From Lachnospiraceae bacterium (GTDB lineage Bacteria; Bacillota; Clostridia; Lachnospirales; Lachnospiraceae), in the NCBI GenBank assembly GCA_024697505.1, contig JAILFQ010000250.1:1-8090 (forward strand): 8,090 nucleotides of DNA, given 5' to 3'. Made by a program: the position numbers and the translations under genes. This document shows, in pieces, positions 1-7,151 of the stretch. Under the pieces are notes generated by a model. The model was given only the letters and a program-made list of their open reading frames with translations. It was not told the DNA's origin and did not search any database. Each line of letters starts with the position of its first letter. Position 1 is the first letter of the stretch.

Positions 1-1793
1 GAAGCCTTAAGGTCTTCCTCGGCCGCATAGCCTTTTTCAACCTTAATTCCTTCAATTCCCGCCTTGTCTTTTCCAACAACAAAGTCTGCATAAGCAGCTG
101 CCTGCTCAAACCATTCTTTTCCGATGGCTGAAGCGCCACGCATATTGTAAGCGTCCTTAAGCTGATTCTTTGTGGAAACTTCTTCAGCAAGGTCTGTCTT
201 TATGGTACCTGTTGTATCAAAGTTTACATTGGACTGGTAAGCATCAAGTACTACACCTGTAATACTTCCGTTTGTTCCAACTGCGGTAACGGCAAATGTT
301 CCGTATGCCTGCGCAAGTCCGTCTGCTTCAGCGGAAGCATTTGTAGACTTGGAAATGGATGTGGAAATACCTATACTTACTGTATCATCTGTTGTAACTC
401 CCTTTACAGGAGCGGCATTCTTAATAGCTCTTATTACAACTTCCTTAAGTTCGTCAACCTTAATTGTTACGGAAGCCTTAAGGTCTACGGAATCATCAAG
501 ATACCTTTCGGTAACCTTAATTCCTTCAATTTCCGCAAGTGTCTTTCCTATGCAGTACTCCATGAAGGCTTCGTCCTGCTCGTACCATTCGTACTGAGAG
601 CCGGCGAACTTCTTCATATTGTAGTCTTCCTTAAGCTCATACTTTGTCTTAAACTCGGTATCAAATGATGTAACAACCGTTCCCTTTGCATCAATTGCTA
701 TCTTTGTCTGGTTGGCATCTATTGCTATGGATGTAACTCTTCCGTTCTTGTCAAGGATTACGCCCGCAACATAAGCATCTGTCTGTGCTGTTCCGTTCTT
801 TTCCGCAGTAGCTGAAGAAGAACTTGTTCTTAAAATAAGAGTACCTACACCAAGCTTTCCTGACTTGGCATTTGTAAGGAAGTCGGATGTAAGCCCCTTT
901 ACAAGAGCATTATTAAAGTCTGTAACATGTACTGTTACGGAAGCCTTAATATCCGCATCTGCAGCATAACCGCTTTCAACCTTAATTGCCTGAACTCCTG
1001 CAAGATCCTTGCCTTCAACATATTCAGCATAAGCTGCTGCCTGCTCAAACCATTCTTTTCCGATGGCTGAAGCGCCGCGCATGTTGTAATCATCTTTAAG
1101 TTCATTCTTTGTTGCAACTTCAGGAGTAATATCTCCCTTTATTGTACCTGTGGTATCAAAATTTACATTTGACTGGTATGCATCAAGTAAAGCGGCATTG
1201 ATCGTACCGTTTCCGCTTACTGCAAGAACAGCTATTGTTCCGTATGCCTGAGCAAGTCCGTCTGCTTCGACGGAAGCGTTTGCAGACTTGGAAATAGATG
1301 TGGAAATACCGATCGTTACGGCATCGGAGGTGGAAATTTTGCTGTTTGGAGCAGCGTTTTTAATTGCTCTTACAACAACTTCCTTAAGGTCTGTTGCATG
1401 AATTGTAACGGAAGCCTTAAGGTCCACGCTGTCGTCAACGTATCCGTCTGTAAGCTTTAAGCTTTCAATTTCGGAAAGTGTCTTTCCAAGGCACCAATCC
1501 ATGAAAGCTTCATCCTGCTCGTACCATTCATAGGCACAGCCGGTGAACTTTTTCATGTTGTAATCTTCTTTAAGTTCGTACTTTGTCTTAAATTCCGTAT
1601 CGAACGGTGTTACAACGGTTCCTGTTACATCAATGGCAATCTTGGTCTGGTTGGAATCTATTGCTATGGAAACAACTCTTCCTTCACTGTCAAGGATTAC
1701 ACCTGCAACATAAGCATCCGTCTGGGCTGTTCCGTTGGCATCCGCAGTGGCGGATGAGGAACTTGTTCTTGTTATAAGGGTTCCCATACCAAA
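1..1793 (-). repeat. 939-bp in-frame direct superrepeat (two copies, second incomplete)
   Basis: Residues 44-356 (1793-855) and 357-640 (854-1) of the tandem-domain protein are two copies of one A-B unit. Every landmark checked is offset by exactly 313 residues: the Ser-run segment, DAYVAGVILD, NMRGASAIGKEWFEQAA and the D-(L/I)-KAS motif. There is thus no net insertion or deletion between copies. At DNA level the copies are close in places: 97-137 and 1036-1076 are identical over 41 bases. Within a unit, the A and B halves are more distant paralogues, so the order of events was probably A/B duplication first and doubling of the A-B pair later. Whether a third copy follows cannot be seen. Confidence 0.93.
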
Positions 1794-1922
1794 CTTCGGA
1801 AGGTCCTTGGTATTAAGGTTATCTCTGAAGTTTCTTAAAGCACCGGACCCGAATATAACCGCAACGGAAACCACAACCATTACAAAGCACGAAATGATCG
1901 TTTTTAATGTTTGTTTTTTCAT
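1..1922 (-). CDS. Membrane-anchored tandem FMN-binding-like domain protein, C-terminus beyond window
   Basis: The frame is open from an ATG at 1922 to the window edge: 640 complete codons, no stop seen. The start follows GGAAAGG about 7 nt upstream and lies 17 nt after the rnfB stop, so it is the last visible gene of the rnf operon. Residues 5-27 form one hydrophobic segment after a Lys-rich start, an uncleaved signal or membrane anchor; Cys12 is too early and in the wrong context for a lipobox. The rest is four related domains in A-B-A-B order (about 44-200, 201-356, 357-513, 514 onward). Each ends in a motif like DLKASVTI, which aligns without gaps to the FMN-attachment segment of the RnfG domain (DALSGATI). 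A and B share TK-x-ELK-x-DYNM and an EW-x-EQ segment. Family knowledge: such FMN-binding domains occur in extracytoplasmic redox proteins. Inference: an electron-carrying or accessory partner of Rnf. Whether flavin is bound is uncertain, because the motif is atypical. Confidence 0.8.
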   Translation of the reverse strand, partial: MKKQTLKTIISCFVMVVVSVAVIFGSGALRNFRDNLNTKDLPKFGMGTLITRTSSSSATADANGTAQTDAYVAGVILDSEGRVVSIAIDSNQTKIAIDVTGTVVTPFDTEFKTKYELKEDYNMKKFTGCAYEWYEQDEAFMDWCLGKTLSEIESLKLTDGYVDDSVDLKASVTIHATDLKEVVVRAIKNAAPNSKISTSDAVTIGISTSISKSANASVEADGLAQAYGTIAVLAVSGNGTINAALLDAYQSNVNFDTTGTIKGDITPEVATKNELKDDYNMRGASAIGKEWFEQAAAYAEYVEGKDLAGVQAIKVESGYAADADIKASVTVHVTDFNNALVKGLTSDFLTNAKSGKLGVGTLILRTSSSSATAEKNGTAQTDAYVAGVILDKNGRVTSIAIDANQTKIAIDAKGTVVTSFDTEFKTKYELKEDYNMKKFAGSQYEWYEQDEAFMEYCIGKTLAEIEGIKVTERYLDDSVDLKASVTIKVDELKEVVIRAIKNAAPVKGVTTDDTVSIGISTSISKSTNASAEADGLAQAYGTFAVTAVGTNGSITGVVLDAYQSNVNFDTTGTIKTDLAEEVSTKNQLKDAYNMRGASAIGKEWFEQAAAYADFVVGKDKAGIEGIKVEKGYAAEEDLKA

Positions 1923-1939
1923 AATTTTACCTTTCCGTT

Positions 1940-2737
1940 TTACCTTGCCTTAATGATCTTAACAGGGCACTTTGCAGCACACTTTCCGCAACCTACGCAC
2001 TTCTCGGCGTCTATTACGGAAACATTGCCGTTCATGTGAATCGCATCATATTCACATTCTCTTGTGCAGAGAGAACAGCCGATACATCCAACGGAGCAAG
2101 CATTCTTAACATCCTTGCCCTTATCCTGGGAACTGCAGGCAACCATGTACTTTGCAGTATCAGGAATGATCTCAATAAGGTGGTTAGGACAAACAGCAAC
2201 ACACTTTCCGCATGCTACGCATTTACTTCTGTCTACAACAGCTACGCCGTCTACAACGTGAATAGCATCAAATTCGCAGACCTTTACGCAGCTTCCGAGG
2301 CCTTTACAGCCGTAGCTGCAGCTCTTTGAGCCGCCGCCCGGAATTGCCGCTGCGCTCCGGCAGTCCTGAATTCCGAAATATGTTCCTTTATCTTTTGCGG
2401 CTTCGCATGTTCCGCTACAGTGTACGAAAGCAACTTTCTTAACGCCCGCTTCTGCTTCAACGCCCATAATTGCAGCAATCTTTTCTGCCACAGGTGCGCC
2501 TCCAACAGGACACTGATTAACAGGTGCTTCGCCTTTTGCAATAGCTGCTGCAAGTCCGTCACATCCCGGATATCCGCAGCCTCCGCAGTTGTTACCAGGA
2601 AGTTCTGCTCTTACAGCTATTTCTTTTTCATCTACTTCTACTTTAAATTTCTCGCCTGCAATTACAAGGAGTAGGCCAATGATAAGACCAACCGCGCCCA
2701 CAACAGCAACTGTCAGGATGATTGATAATACGTCCAT
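1940..2737 (-). CDS. rnfB: Rnf complex subunit B, multi-cluster ferredoxin-type protein
   Basis: RnfB is the Fe-S subunit thought to take electrons from reduced ferredoxin and pass them into the membrane complex on the cytoplasmic side. Residues 5-27 are a single membrane helix. A Fes-type cluster site follows, with Cys51, 54, 59 and 76. Next come a Cys-rich stretch (Cys107, 111, 126, 140, 144, 150, 154) and a classic CxxCxxCxxxCP motif at 173-183. A second Cys-rich stretch (Cys201, 214, 218, 221, 224, 228) is followed by another CxxCxxCxxxCP motif at 247-257. This abundance of clusters is typical of clostridial RnfB; proteobacterial forms are shorter and have fewer. The protein has 265 residues and is complete. 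The ATG at 2737 has an AAGGAGGG site that overlaps the rnfA stop codon, so translation is probably coupled. The stop lies 17 nt before the tandem-domain gene. Confidence 0.96.
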   Translation of the reverse strand: MDVLSIILTVAVVGAVGLIIGLLLVIAGEKFKVEVDEKEIAVRAELPGNNCGGCGYPGCDGLAAAIAKGEAPVNQCPVGGAPVAEKIAAIMGVEAEAGVKKVAFVHCSGTCEAAKDKGTYFGIQDCRSAAAIPGGGSKSCSYGCKGLGSCVKVCEFDAIHVVDGVAVVDRSKCVACGKCVAVCPNHLIEIIPDTAKYMVACSSQDKGKDVKNACSVGCIGCSLCTRECEYDAIHMNGNVSVIDAEKCVGCGKCAAKCPVKIIKAR

Positions 2738-2748
2738 CTAAGCCCTCC

Positions 2749-3324
2749 TTAAATTATTCCCGCAAAACCGCTGAAAGCGATTGCCATAAGTGCGGAAGCA
2801 AAAAGCACTATAGGCATTCCCTGTAAAGGCTTTGCGATTGCTTTGTTATCCATACGTTCACGAATACCGGCAAGAATTACAATGGCAATAAGGAAGCCGA
2901 TTGCTGTTCCGAATCCGTTAACAATTCCTTCGAGAATTGTATATTCCTTCTGAACGTTTGTAAGTGCCACACCAAGTACGGCACAGTTTGTTGTAATAAG
3001 TGGAAGATATACACCAAGCGCATTGTAAATTGGCTTGGAAAACTTCTTTAAGAACATCTCTACGAACTGCACAAGACCTGCAATTACAAGAATAAATACG
3101 ATGGTCTTAAGGAAAGTAAGGTTAAGCGGTACAAGAACCAGCTTGTAAATAGCTGCTACAACGGCAGATGATATTGTAATAACAAATACTACCGCAGCGC
3201 CCATGCTGAAAGCTGTCTTTGTCTGCTTGGAAACTCCGAGGAACGGGCAAAGTCCGTAGAACTGGCTGAGTACCACGTTGTTAACGAGTGCCGCTCCCAC
3301 AAGTAATAATGCTAATCCGGACAT
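2749..3324 (-). CDS. rnfA: Rnf complex subunit A, integral membrane protein
   Basis: RnfA is one of two homologous six-helix membrane subunits (with RnfE) in the core of Rnf, equivalent to NqrE. The 191 residues are almost wholly hydrophobic and match the usual family length. Cys26, in a segment reading GLCPFLGVS, and Cys114, in TTNCAVLG, sit in the two inverted half-repeats. By analogy with solved Rnf/Nqr structures, they are expected to ligate, with the matching pair in RnfE, an iron-sulfur cluster within the membrane. The conserved NNVVLSQFYG stretch near residue 15 is also typical. The ATG directly abuts the rnfE stop (TAAATG), and its ribosome site lies inside the end of rnfE. No anomaly is seen. 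Confidence 0.97.
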   Translation of the reverse strand: MSGLALLLVGAALVNNVVLSQFYGLCPFLGVSKQTKTAFSMGAAVVFVITISSAVVAAIYKLVLVPLNLTFLKTIVFILVIAGLVQFVEMFLKKFSKPIYNALGVYLPLITTNCAVLGVALTNVQKEYTILEGIVNGFGTAIGFLIAIVILAGIRERMDNKAIAKPLQGMPIVLFASALMAIAFSGFAGII

Positions 3325-4008
3325 TTACTCCACCTCCTTCTTCTTGTCAGGTGTCTCGCAGGCAGATGAGCAATGACAGCAATCGCCGTTACATCCTTCT
3401 ACCTTCTTTGCACTGTTATTCTTAATCTTTAAAGCATTAAGAACAGCAATGAGGGCTCCGAGTACGATAAAAGCACCCGGTGCTCTTGTAAAGATCGCAA
3501 CCGGAACGTAACTCTCCGGCATAACCTGAAAACCAAGTACCGTACCGTTTCCGATAAGTTCACGGAAAAGGCCGATAAGTGAAAGTGCTATTGTAAAACC
3601 AAGTCCCATACCAAGACCGTCTGCCACAGCAAGAAGCGGTGGGTTCTTGGCTGCATATGCTTCTGCTCTTCCGAGGATTATACAGTTAACAACAATGAGC
3701 GGAATGTAAAGGCCAAGAGAAGCACTGAGACTTCTTGCATAAGCCTGCATTAAAAGCTCAACAACCGTAACAAGAGAAGCAATTACAACAATGTAAGCCG
3801 GAATTCTTACTTTATCCGGTATAACTTTTCTGAGTAAAGATATTATAAGGTTTGACAGTATTAAAACCGCCATGGTGGAAACGCCCATACCAAATGCATT
3901 CGAAACCGAAGTAGTTACCGCAAGAGTCGGACACATACCGAGAATAAGAATGAAGGTAGGGTTTTCTTTAATAATACCATTGTAAAGTCTTTCTAAATAC
4001 TTATTCAT
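3325..4008 (-). CDS. rnfE: Rnf complex subunit E with cysteine-rich C-terminal tail
   Basis: RnfE is the second six-helix core subunit, homologous to RnfA and equivalent to NqrD. Cys26 (GMCPTLAVTTS) and Cys109 (VVNCIILGRAEA) are the expected ligands that pair with Cys26 and Cys114 of RnfA. The segment from about 119 to 150, including ADGLGMGLGFT and LFRELIGNG, is characteristic of the family. The protein has 227 residues. After the last helix (ending near 193) there is a hydrophilic tail with Cys206, 210, 211, 213 and 217, five cysteines in 12 residues, then a Lys/Glu end. These tail cysteines are separate from the core cluster ligands and could bind a metal or another Fe-S centre; that is inference. 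The ATG at 4008 follows TAGGAGGATGAAGA, which includes the stop of the preceding gene. The codons for the last residues also carry the rnfA ribosome site. Confidence 0.96.
   Translation of the reverse strand: MNKYLERLYNGIIKENPTFILILGMCPTLAVTTSVSNAFGMGVSTMAVLILSNLIISLLRKVIPDKVRIPAYIVVIASLVTVVELLMQAYARSLSASLGLYIPLIVVNCIILGRAEAYAAKNPPLLAVADGLGMGLGFTIALSLIGLFRELIGNGTVLGFQVMPESYVPVAIFTRAPGAFIVLGALIAVLNALKIKNNSAKKVEGCNGDCCHCSSACETPDKKKEVE
3331..3339 (-). promoter_or_regulatory. rnfA ribosome binding site embedded in the rnfE coding end
   Basis: The minus strand reads AAGGAGGTG here, a near-perfect Shine-Dalgarno sequence, 6 nt before the rnfA ATG. The same bases encode Lys-Glu-Val near the end of RnfE, whose stop codon directly abuts the rnfA start. 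The arrangement supports translational coupling, which would help keep the two homologous core subunits at equal amounts. Confidence 0.85.
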
Positions 4009-4019
4009 TCTTCATCCTC

Positions 4020-5624
4020 CTATTCTGCTTTATCCGCAATATATAAAGCCGCGTTAACTGCATTTGTTACAGCCTTTGAAGTAATTGTTGCACCACTTAA
4101 AGCATCAATTTCCGAATCTGAAGAAGAACCGGATTTTGTTACCGTAAAGAGGTCTACGTTCTTGCCTATGTACTGAGAATAGAAGGATTCATTCTTAGCA
4201 TTCATACCAAGACCGGCTGTTTCGTTAATTGTAAGGAATGCAATACCTGTAATGCTTCCGTTTGCATCTACACCAATACTTAAGGAAATATCTCCGCCAA
4301 ATCCGTCGGAAGTTGTAACGTTAACAACATATCCGATGGTTTCCTTTGAAGATCCCTTTGCAATGTAAGCGGAATCAAGTTTTACATTACCGAATGCACC
4401 TGCGGAAATACCGCCGTTTGCATATTCATCATTTATTGCGGCAACAAGATCTGTTGCTTCGTCAAATGTCTTTGCATCAGGAGAAACTTCCTTATAAGCT
4501 GCAAGTTCTTCCTGCTGCTTTGCATACTCGATAGGTCCTTTTGTAAGCTGATAAACGGTACCAAGAAGTCCTCCGAGAACCAGAGCAATAACAGTCAAGT
4601 TAAGTGCTGCATGGTAAGTCTTAAGAGAAACAGGAGCCTTTGGCGCATCATTTGCCTTTTCGGCCTTTTCTTCTTTAACTTCCTCTGCTGCCTTTACAGG
4701 CTTTTCTTTCTTAACCTTCTCAAGTCCGAATGCCTTTGGCATTGAGATTCTCTCAATAAGAGGAACAAGAAGGTTGGAGAAAATGATGGCGTAGGAAACG
4801 CCCTCTGCAGTTGCACCGTAAAGTCTGAATACACCTGTTAAAATACCGAGTAAAATACCGAATATTACTTTTCCTTTTTTGGAAACAGGGCTTGTTACAT
4901 AATCCGTTGCCATAAACCAGGCACCGAGCATTAAGCCGCCGCCGAGAAGATGTGCAAGTACGAACTGTGGGTTAAAGCCTCCGAAAAGGAACATAAAAAG
5001 TGCAAATGTTACAAGGTAGCAAACCGGAATGTACCAGGAAATTATCTTCTTAACGAGAAGATATACGGCACCGCAAAGAATTGCAAGAACAGAAACTTCT
5101 CCGATAACGCCGCCGGTATAACCAAGGAACATATCCAGAAGGTCTGTTGTCTCTCCTGCAGCAAGCTTTGCAAGGGGTGTGGAACCTGCTACTCCGTCAA
5201 CCGTAAAAGTACTCATTATACTTGTAAAGGAAATAAGTAAGAAACAACGACCACCGAGAGCCGGGTTCATGAAGTTCTTACCGAGTCCACCAAAGAACTG
5301 CTTTACAAATATGATAGCGAATGCACTACCCAGTACAGGGATCCAAAGCGGAACCGAAGGCGGCATGTTAAGTCCCAGTAAAAGACCTGTAAGCACTGCA
5401 CTTCCGTCCGAGATCAATACTTCTTTATGAGTGATCTTTTGATAACAAAACTCACATAAAACTGCTGTTGCTATAGAAATAAGAAGAATAAGCAACGCAT
5501 GAATACCAAATCTGTATACGCCAAAAGCCGTTGCAGGAAGCAGGGCAAGATTAACGTCCCACATAATAGAACGGGTGGACTTGGCATTTCTTACATGAGG
5601 TGAAGATGATAAATTAAAATTCAT
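4020..5624 (-). CDS. rnfD-rnfG: Fused Rnf subunits D and G, carrying predicted covalent FMN sites
   Basis: One 534-residue frame contains both the RnfD membrane subunit (about 1-300) and RnfG (about 332-534); these are normally separate genes. The RnfD part has many membrane helices and family landmarks GGLGKNFMNPALGGR (112-126), ATDYVTSP (239-246) and a YGATAEGVSYAI segment (269-280). Its predicted FMN-linked Thr is Thr149, in AGSTPL, where (S/T)GAT is usual. A Lys/Glu/Ala-rich linker spans about 301-331. The RnfG part has one helix (about 340-360), ETAGLG at 468-473, and SGAT at 510-513, with Thr513 the predicted phosphoester-linked FMN site facing outward. The linker would be cytoplasmic, which fits the known topology of both parts. 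No stop or frame break occurs across the join. The ATG at 5624 follows GGGAGGG, with a 15-nt gap after rnfC. Covalent FMN attachment needs an ApbE-type transferase, which is not encoded in this window. Confidence 0.94.
   Translation of the reverse strand: MNFNLSSSPHVRNAKSTRSIMWDVNLALLPATAFGVYRFGIHALLILLISIATAVLCEFCYQKITHKEVLISDGSAVLTGLLLGLNMPPSVPLWIPVLGSAFAIIFVKQFFGGLGKNFMNPALGGRCFLLISFTSIMSTFTVDGVAGSTPLAKLAAGETTDLLDMFLGYTGGVIGEVSVLAILCGAVYLLVKKIISWYIPVCYLVTFALFMFLFGGFNPQFVLAHLLGGGLMLGAWFMATDYVTSPVSKKGKVIFGILLGILTGVFRLYGATAEGVSYAIIFSNLLVPLIERISMPKAFGLEKVKKEKPVKAAEEVKEEKAEKANDAPKAPVSLKTYHAALNLTVIALVLGGLLGTVYQLTKGPIEYAKQQEELAAYKEVSPDAKTFDEATDLVAAINDEYANGGISAGAFGNVKLDSAYIAKGSSKETIGYVVNVTTSDGFGGDISLSIGVDANGSITGIAFLTINETAGLGMNAKNESFYSQYIGKNVDLFTVTKSGSSSDSEIDALSGATITSKAVTNAVNAALYIADKAE
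4086..4097 (-). other. Codons of the canonical flavinylation motif SGAT in the RnfG domain
   Basis: These codons specify Ser510-Gly511-Ala512-Thr513 within DALSGATITS, the standard motif on which ApbE attaches FMN through the Thr side chain. It serves as the in-window reference against which the altered motifs of the RnfD domain (AGST, Thr149 at 5178-5180) and of the tandem-domain protein can be compared. Confidence 0.9.
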
Positions 5625-5639
5625 GTTTTGTCCCTCCCA

Positions 5640-6962
5640 TCATTTCTTTCTGCGTTTAGCTGCAACAAGCTGACGCATCTGCTTAAAGCCTTGTGTTAAC
5701 GGTCTGTGTGCCGGGCAAACGAAAGCGCAGCTTCCGCACTCGTAACATTCCATACCGTTTAAGGCAACGAACTTTTCATCATCGCAGGCTTCTGCCGCAT
5801 CCATAAGCATAAGCGGCATAAGGTGTGAAGGACAGGCGTCCACACATCTTCCGCATCTTATACATGGAGATTCCTTGCAAACTTCAACATCATCCACAAG
5901 AAATGCTGTAACTGCGGATGAAGTCTTTACCATAGGCACATCCACAGAAGATAATGCCATACCCATCATTGGGCCACCGGCAATAACTTTCTTTGTGCCT
6001 TCTTTTAATCCGCCTGCTGCCTCAATAACCTCAGCAAATGATGAACCGATCTTAACTTCAAAGTTGGAAGGTTCATTTACTGCAGAACCTGTAACCGTAA
6101 CAATTCTTCTCATAAGAGGAGTTGTTTCGCTTACAGCCATCTGAATGGCAACAACGGTATCTACGTTGTCCACTATGCAGCCAAGATCTGCAGGAAGGAG
6201 TCTGGAATTAAGTCTTCTTCCGGTTACGGCATAAACCATGTTACGCTCGCCGCCCTGCGGATACTTTGTCTTTAACGGACAAACTTCAATTTTTTCTTCG
6301 TCTTTAACAAGTTCGGTAAGCTTCTCTATTGCTTCCGGCTTGTTGTTTTCAATAGCAATTACGCCCTTCGCGTTATCAAAGAGGCTTAACATTATCTTAA
6401 GACCTTCAACAAGACGCTCAGGAGTTTCCATCATTACACGATAGTCACTTGTAAGGTACGGTTCGCACTCGGCGCCGTTTACAATAATGTAGTCTATCTT
6501 TGAAGGATCCTTTGGCATAAGCTTTACATGGGTTGGGAAACCCGCTCCGCCAAGGCCGACTATGCCTGCAGCCTTAACCGCATCTATAATTTCCTCCTTA
6601 GTCATATTCTTGTAGTCTCTTTTTGTACCGAGCCCTTCAACAGGGGTATACTGTCCGTCATTCTCTATAATGATGGAATTTACTTTTGCCCCTGAAGGCG
6701 TGAGTCTCGGCTCTACAGCTTTAACTGTTCCGGACACAGAGCTGATGATGTTTGATGAAACAAAACCGCCTGCTTCGGCAATTATTTGTCCCATGAGTAC
6801 GGCATCGCCCTTTTTAACGACCGGTGTGGCAGGTGCTCCGATATGCTGGGAAACAGGAAAGACAAGTTCGCCCTTAGGCATCAAACGCGTAATGGCTTTG
6901 TCTTTCGTAAGTTCTTTTCCGTCATATGGATGAACTCCGCCACGAAATGTAGCTAAACTCAT
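5640..6962 (-). CDS. rnfC: Rnf complex subunit C, NADH/FMN- and Fe-S-binding subunit
   Basis: RnfC is the peripheral subunit thought to reduce NAD+ on the cytoplasmic face. The 440 residues match the usual length of the clostridial form. The N-terminus TFRGGVHPYDGKE is typical. A lipoyl-like region around 30-80 is followed by the nucleotide/FMN-binding region, with GLGGAGFPTHVK at 136-147 and NGAECEPYLTSDYR at 162-175, as in the Nuo51/NuoF family. Two [4Fe-4S] motifs close the protein: Cys367, 370, 373, 377 and Cys406, 409, 412, 416. The C-terminus is basic (AAKRRKK) and lacks the long repetitive Ala/Lys extension of enterobacterial RsxC. The ATG at 6962 has AGGAGGAAAG at ideal spacing. It is the first gene of the operon, about 65-70 nt downstream of the predicted transcription start. 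Confidence 0.97.
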   Translation of the reverse strand: MSLATFRGGVHPYDGKELTKDKAITRLMPKGELVFPVSQHIGAPATPVVKKGDAVLMGQIIAEAGGFVSSNIISSVSGTVKAVEPRLTPSGAKVNSIIIENDGQYTPVEGLGTKRDYKNMTKEEIIDAVKAAGIVGLGGAGFPTHVKLMPKDPSKIDYIIVNGAECEPYLTSDYRVMMETPERLVEGLKIMLSLFDNAKGVIAIENNKPEAIEKLTELVKDEEKIEVCPLKTKYPQGGERNMVYAVTGRRLNSRLLPADLGCIVDNVDTVVAIQMAVSETTPLMRRIVTVTGSAVNEPSNFEVKIGSSFAEVIEAAGGLKEGTKKVIAGGPMMGMALSSVDVPMVKTSSAVTAFLVDDVEVCKESPCIRCGRCVDACPSHLMPLMLMDAAEACDDEKFVALNGMECYECGSCAFVCPAHRPLTQGFKQMRQLVAAKRRKK

Positions 6963-7036
6963 TTGCTTTCCTCCTCAATATTAGGATTTCTAACACACAT
7001 AATAACCTGATAGCATACAGCTACCCATACTGTACT

Positions 7037-7066
7037 ATTATACACCTTAGGTTTAGCCTGTTTCAA
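7037..7066 (-). promoter_or_regulatory. Predicted sigma-A-type promoter of the rnf operon
   Basis: On the minus strand, TTGAAA (7066-7061) and a perfect TATAAT (7042-7037) are separated by 18 bp. Transcription would start near 7030, giving a leader of roughly 65-70 nt before rnfC. Upstream (7067-7150) the DNA is very AT-rich and may act as an UP-like element. The leader has only a weak 5-bp stem (TACAG/CTGTA, about 7015-7034), and I see no riboswitch in it. Confidence 0.75.
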
Positions 7067-7151
7067 TGAAAGATATTAATTTATCAATTTAATTCCGATT
7101 TTTTTATAAATTATTTATTATTACAGATTTTGGATAAATGTGTAAATTTTA

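Noticed and set aside
1884..1922. Possible lipoprotein signal at Cys12 of the tandem-domain protein
   Set aside because: The Cys lies before the hydrophobic core rather than after it and lacks a lipobox, so a transmembrane anchor is the better reading.
2036..2674. Several open frames overlapping rnfB on both strands
   Set aside because: They lie inside a gene with unmistakable cluster motifs and have no ribosome sites or recognisable content. They are shadows of rnfB.
4632..4724. The rnfD-rnfG join as a sequencing frameshift artefact
   Set aside because: The reading frame is uninterrupted, and the linker has a plausible cytoplasmic charged composition with family motifs intact on both sides. 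An error would have to remove a stop precisely. Read-level confirmation would still be useful.
1940..6962. Na+-translocating NADH:quinone reductase (Nqr) instead of Rnf
   Set aside because: The operon has RnfB with multiple ferredoxin-type clusters and RnfC with two 4Fe-4S motifs. It has no NqrF-type reductase or NqrA, and the gene order is the Rnf C-D-G-E-A-B order.
6963..7030. A riboswitch or attenuator in the rnfC leader
   Set aside because: The predicted leader is only about 65-70 nt, with a weak 5-bp stem and no U-run terminator. No known aptamer pattern is visible.
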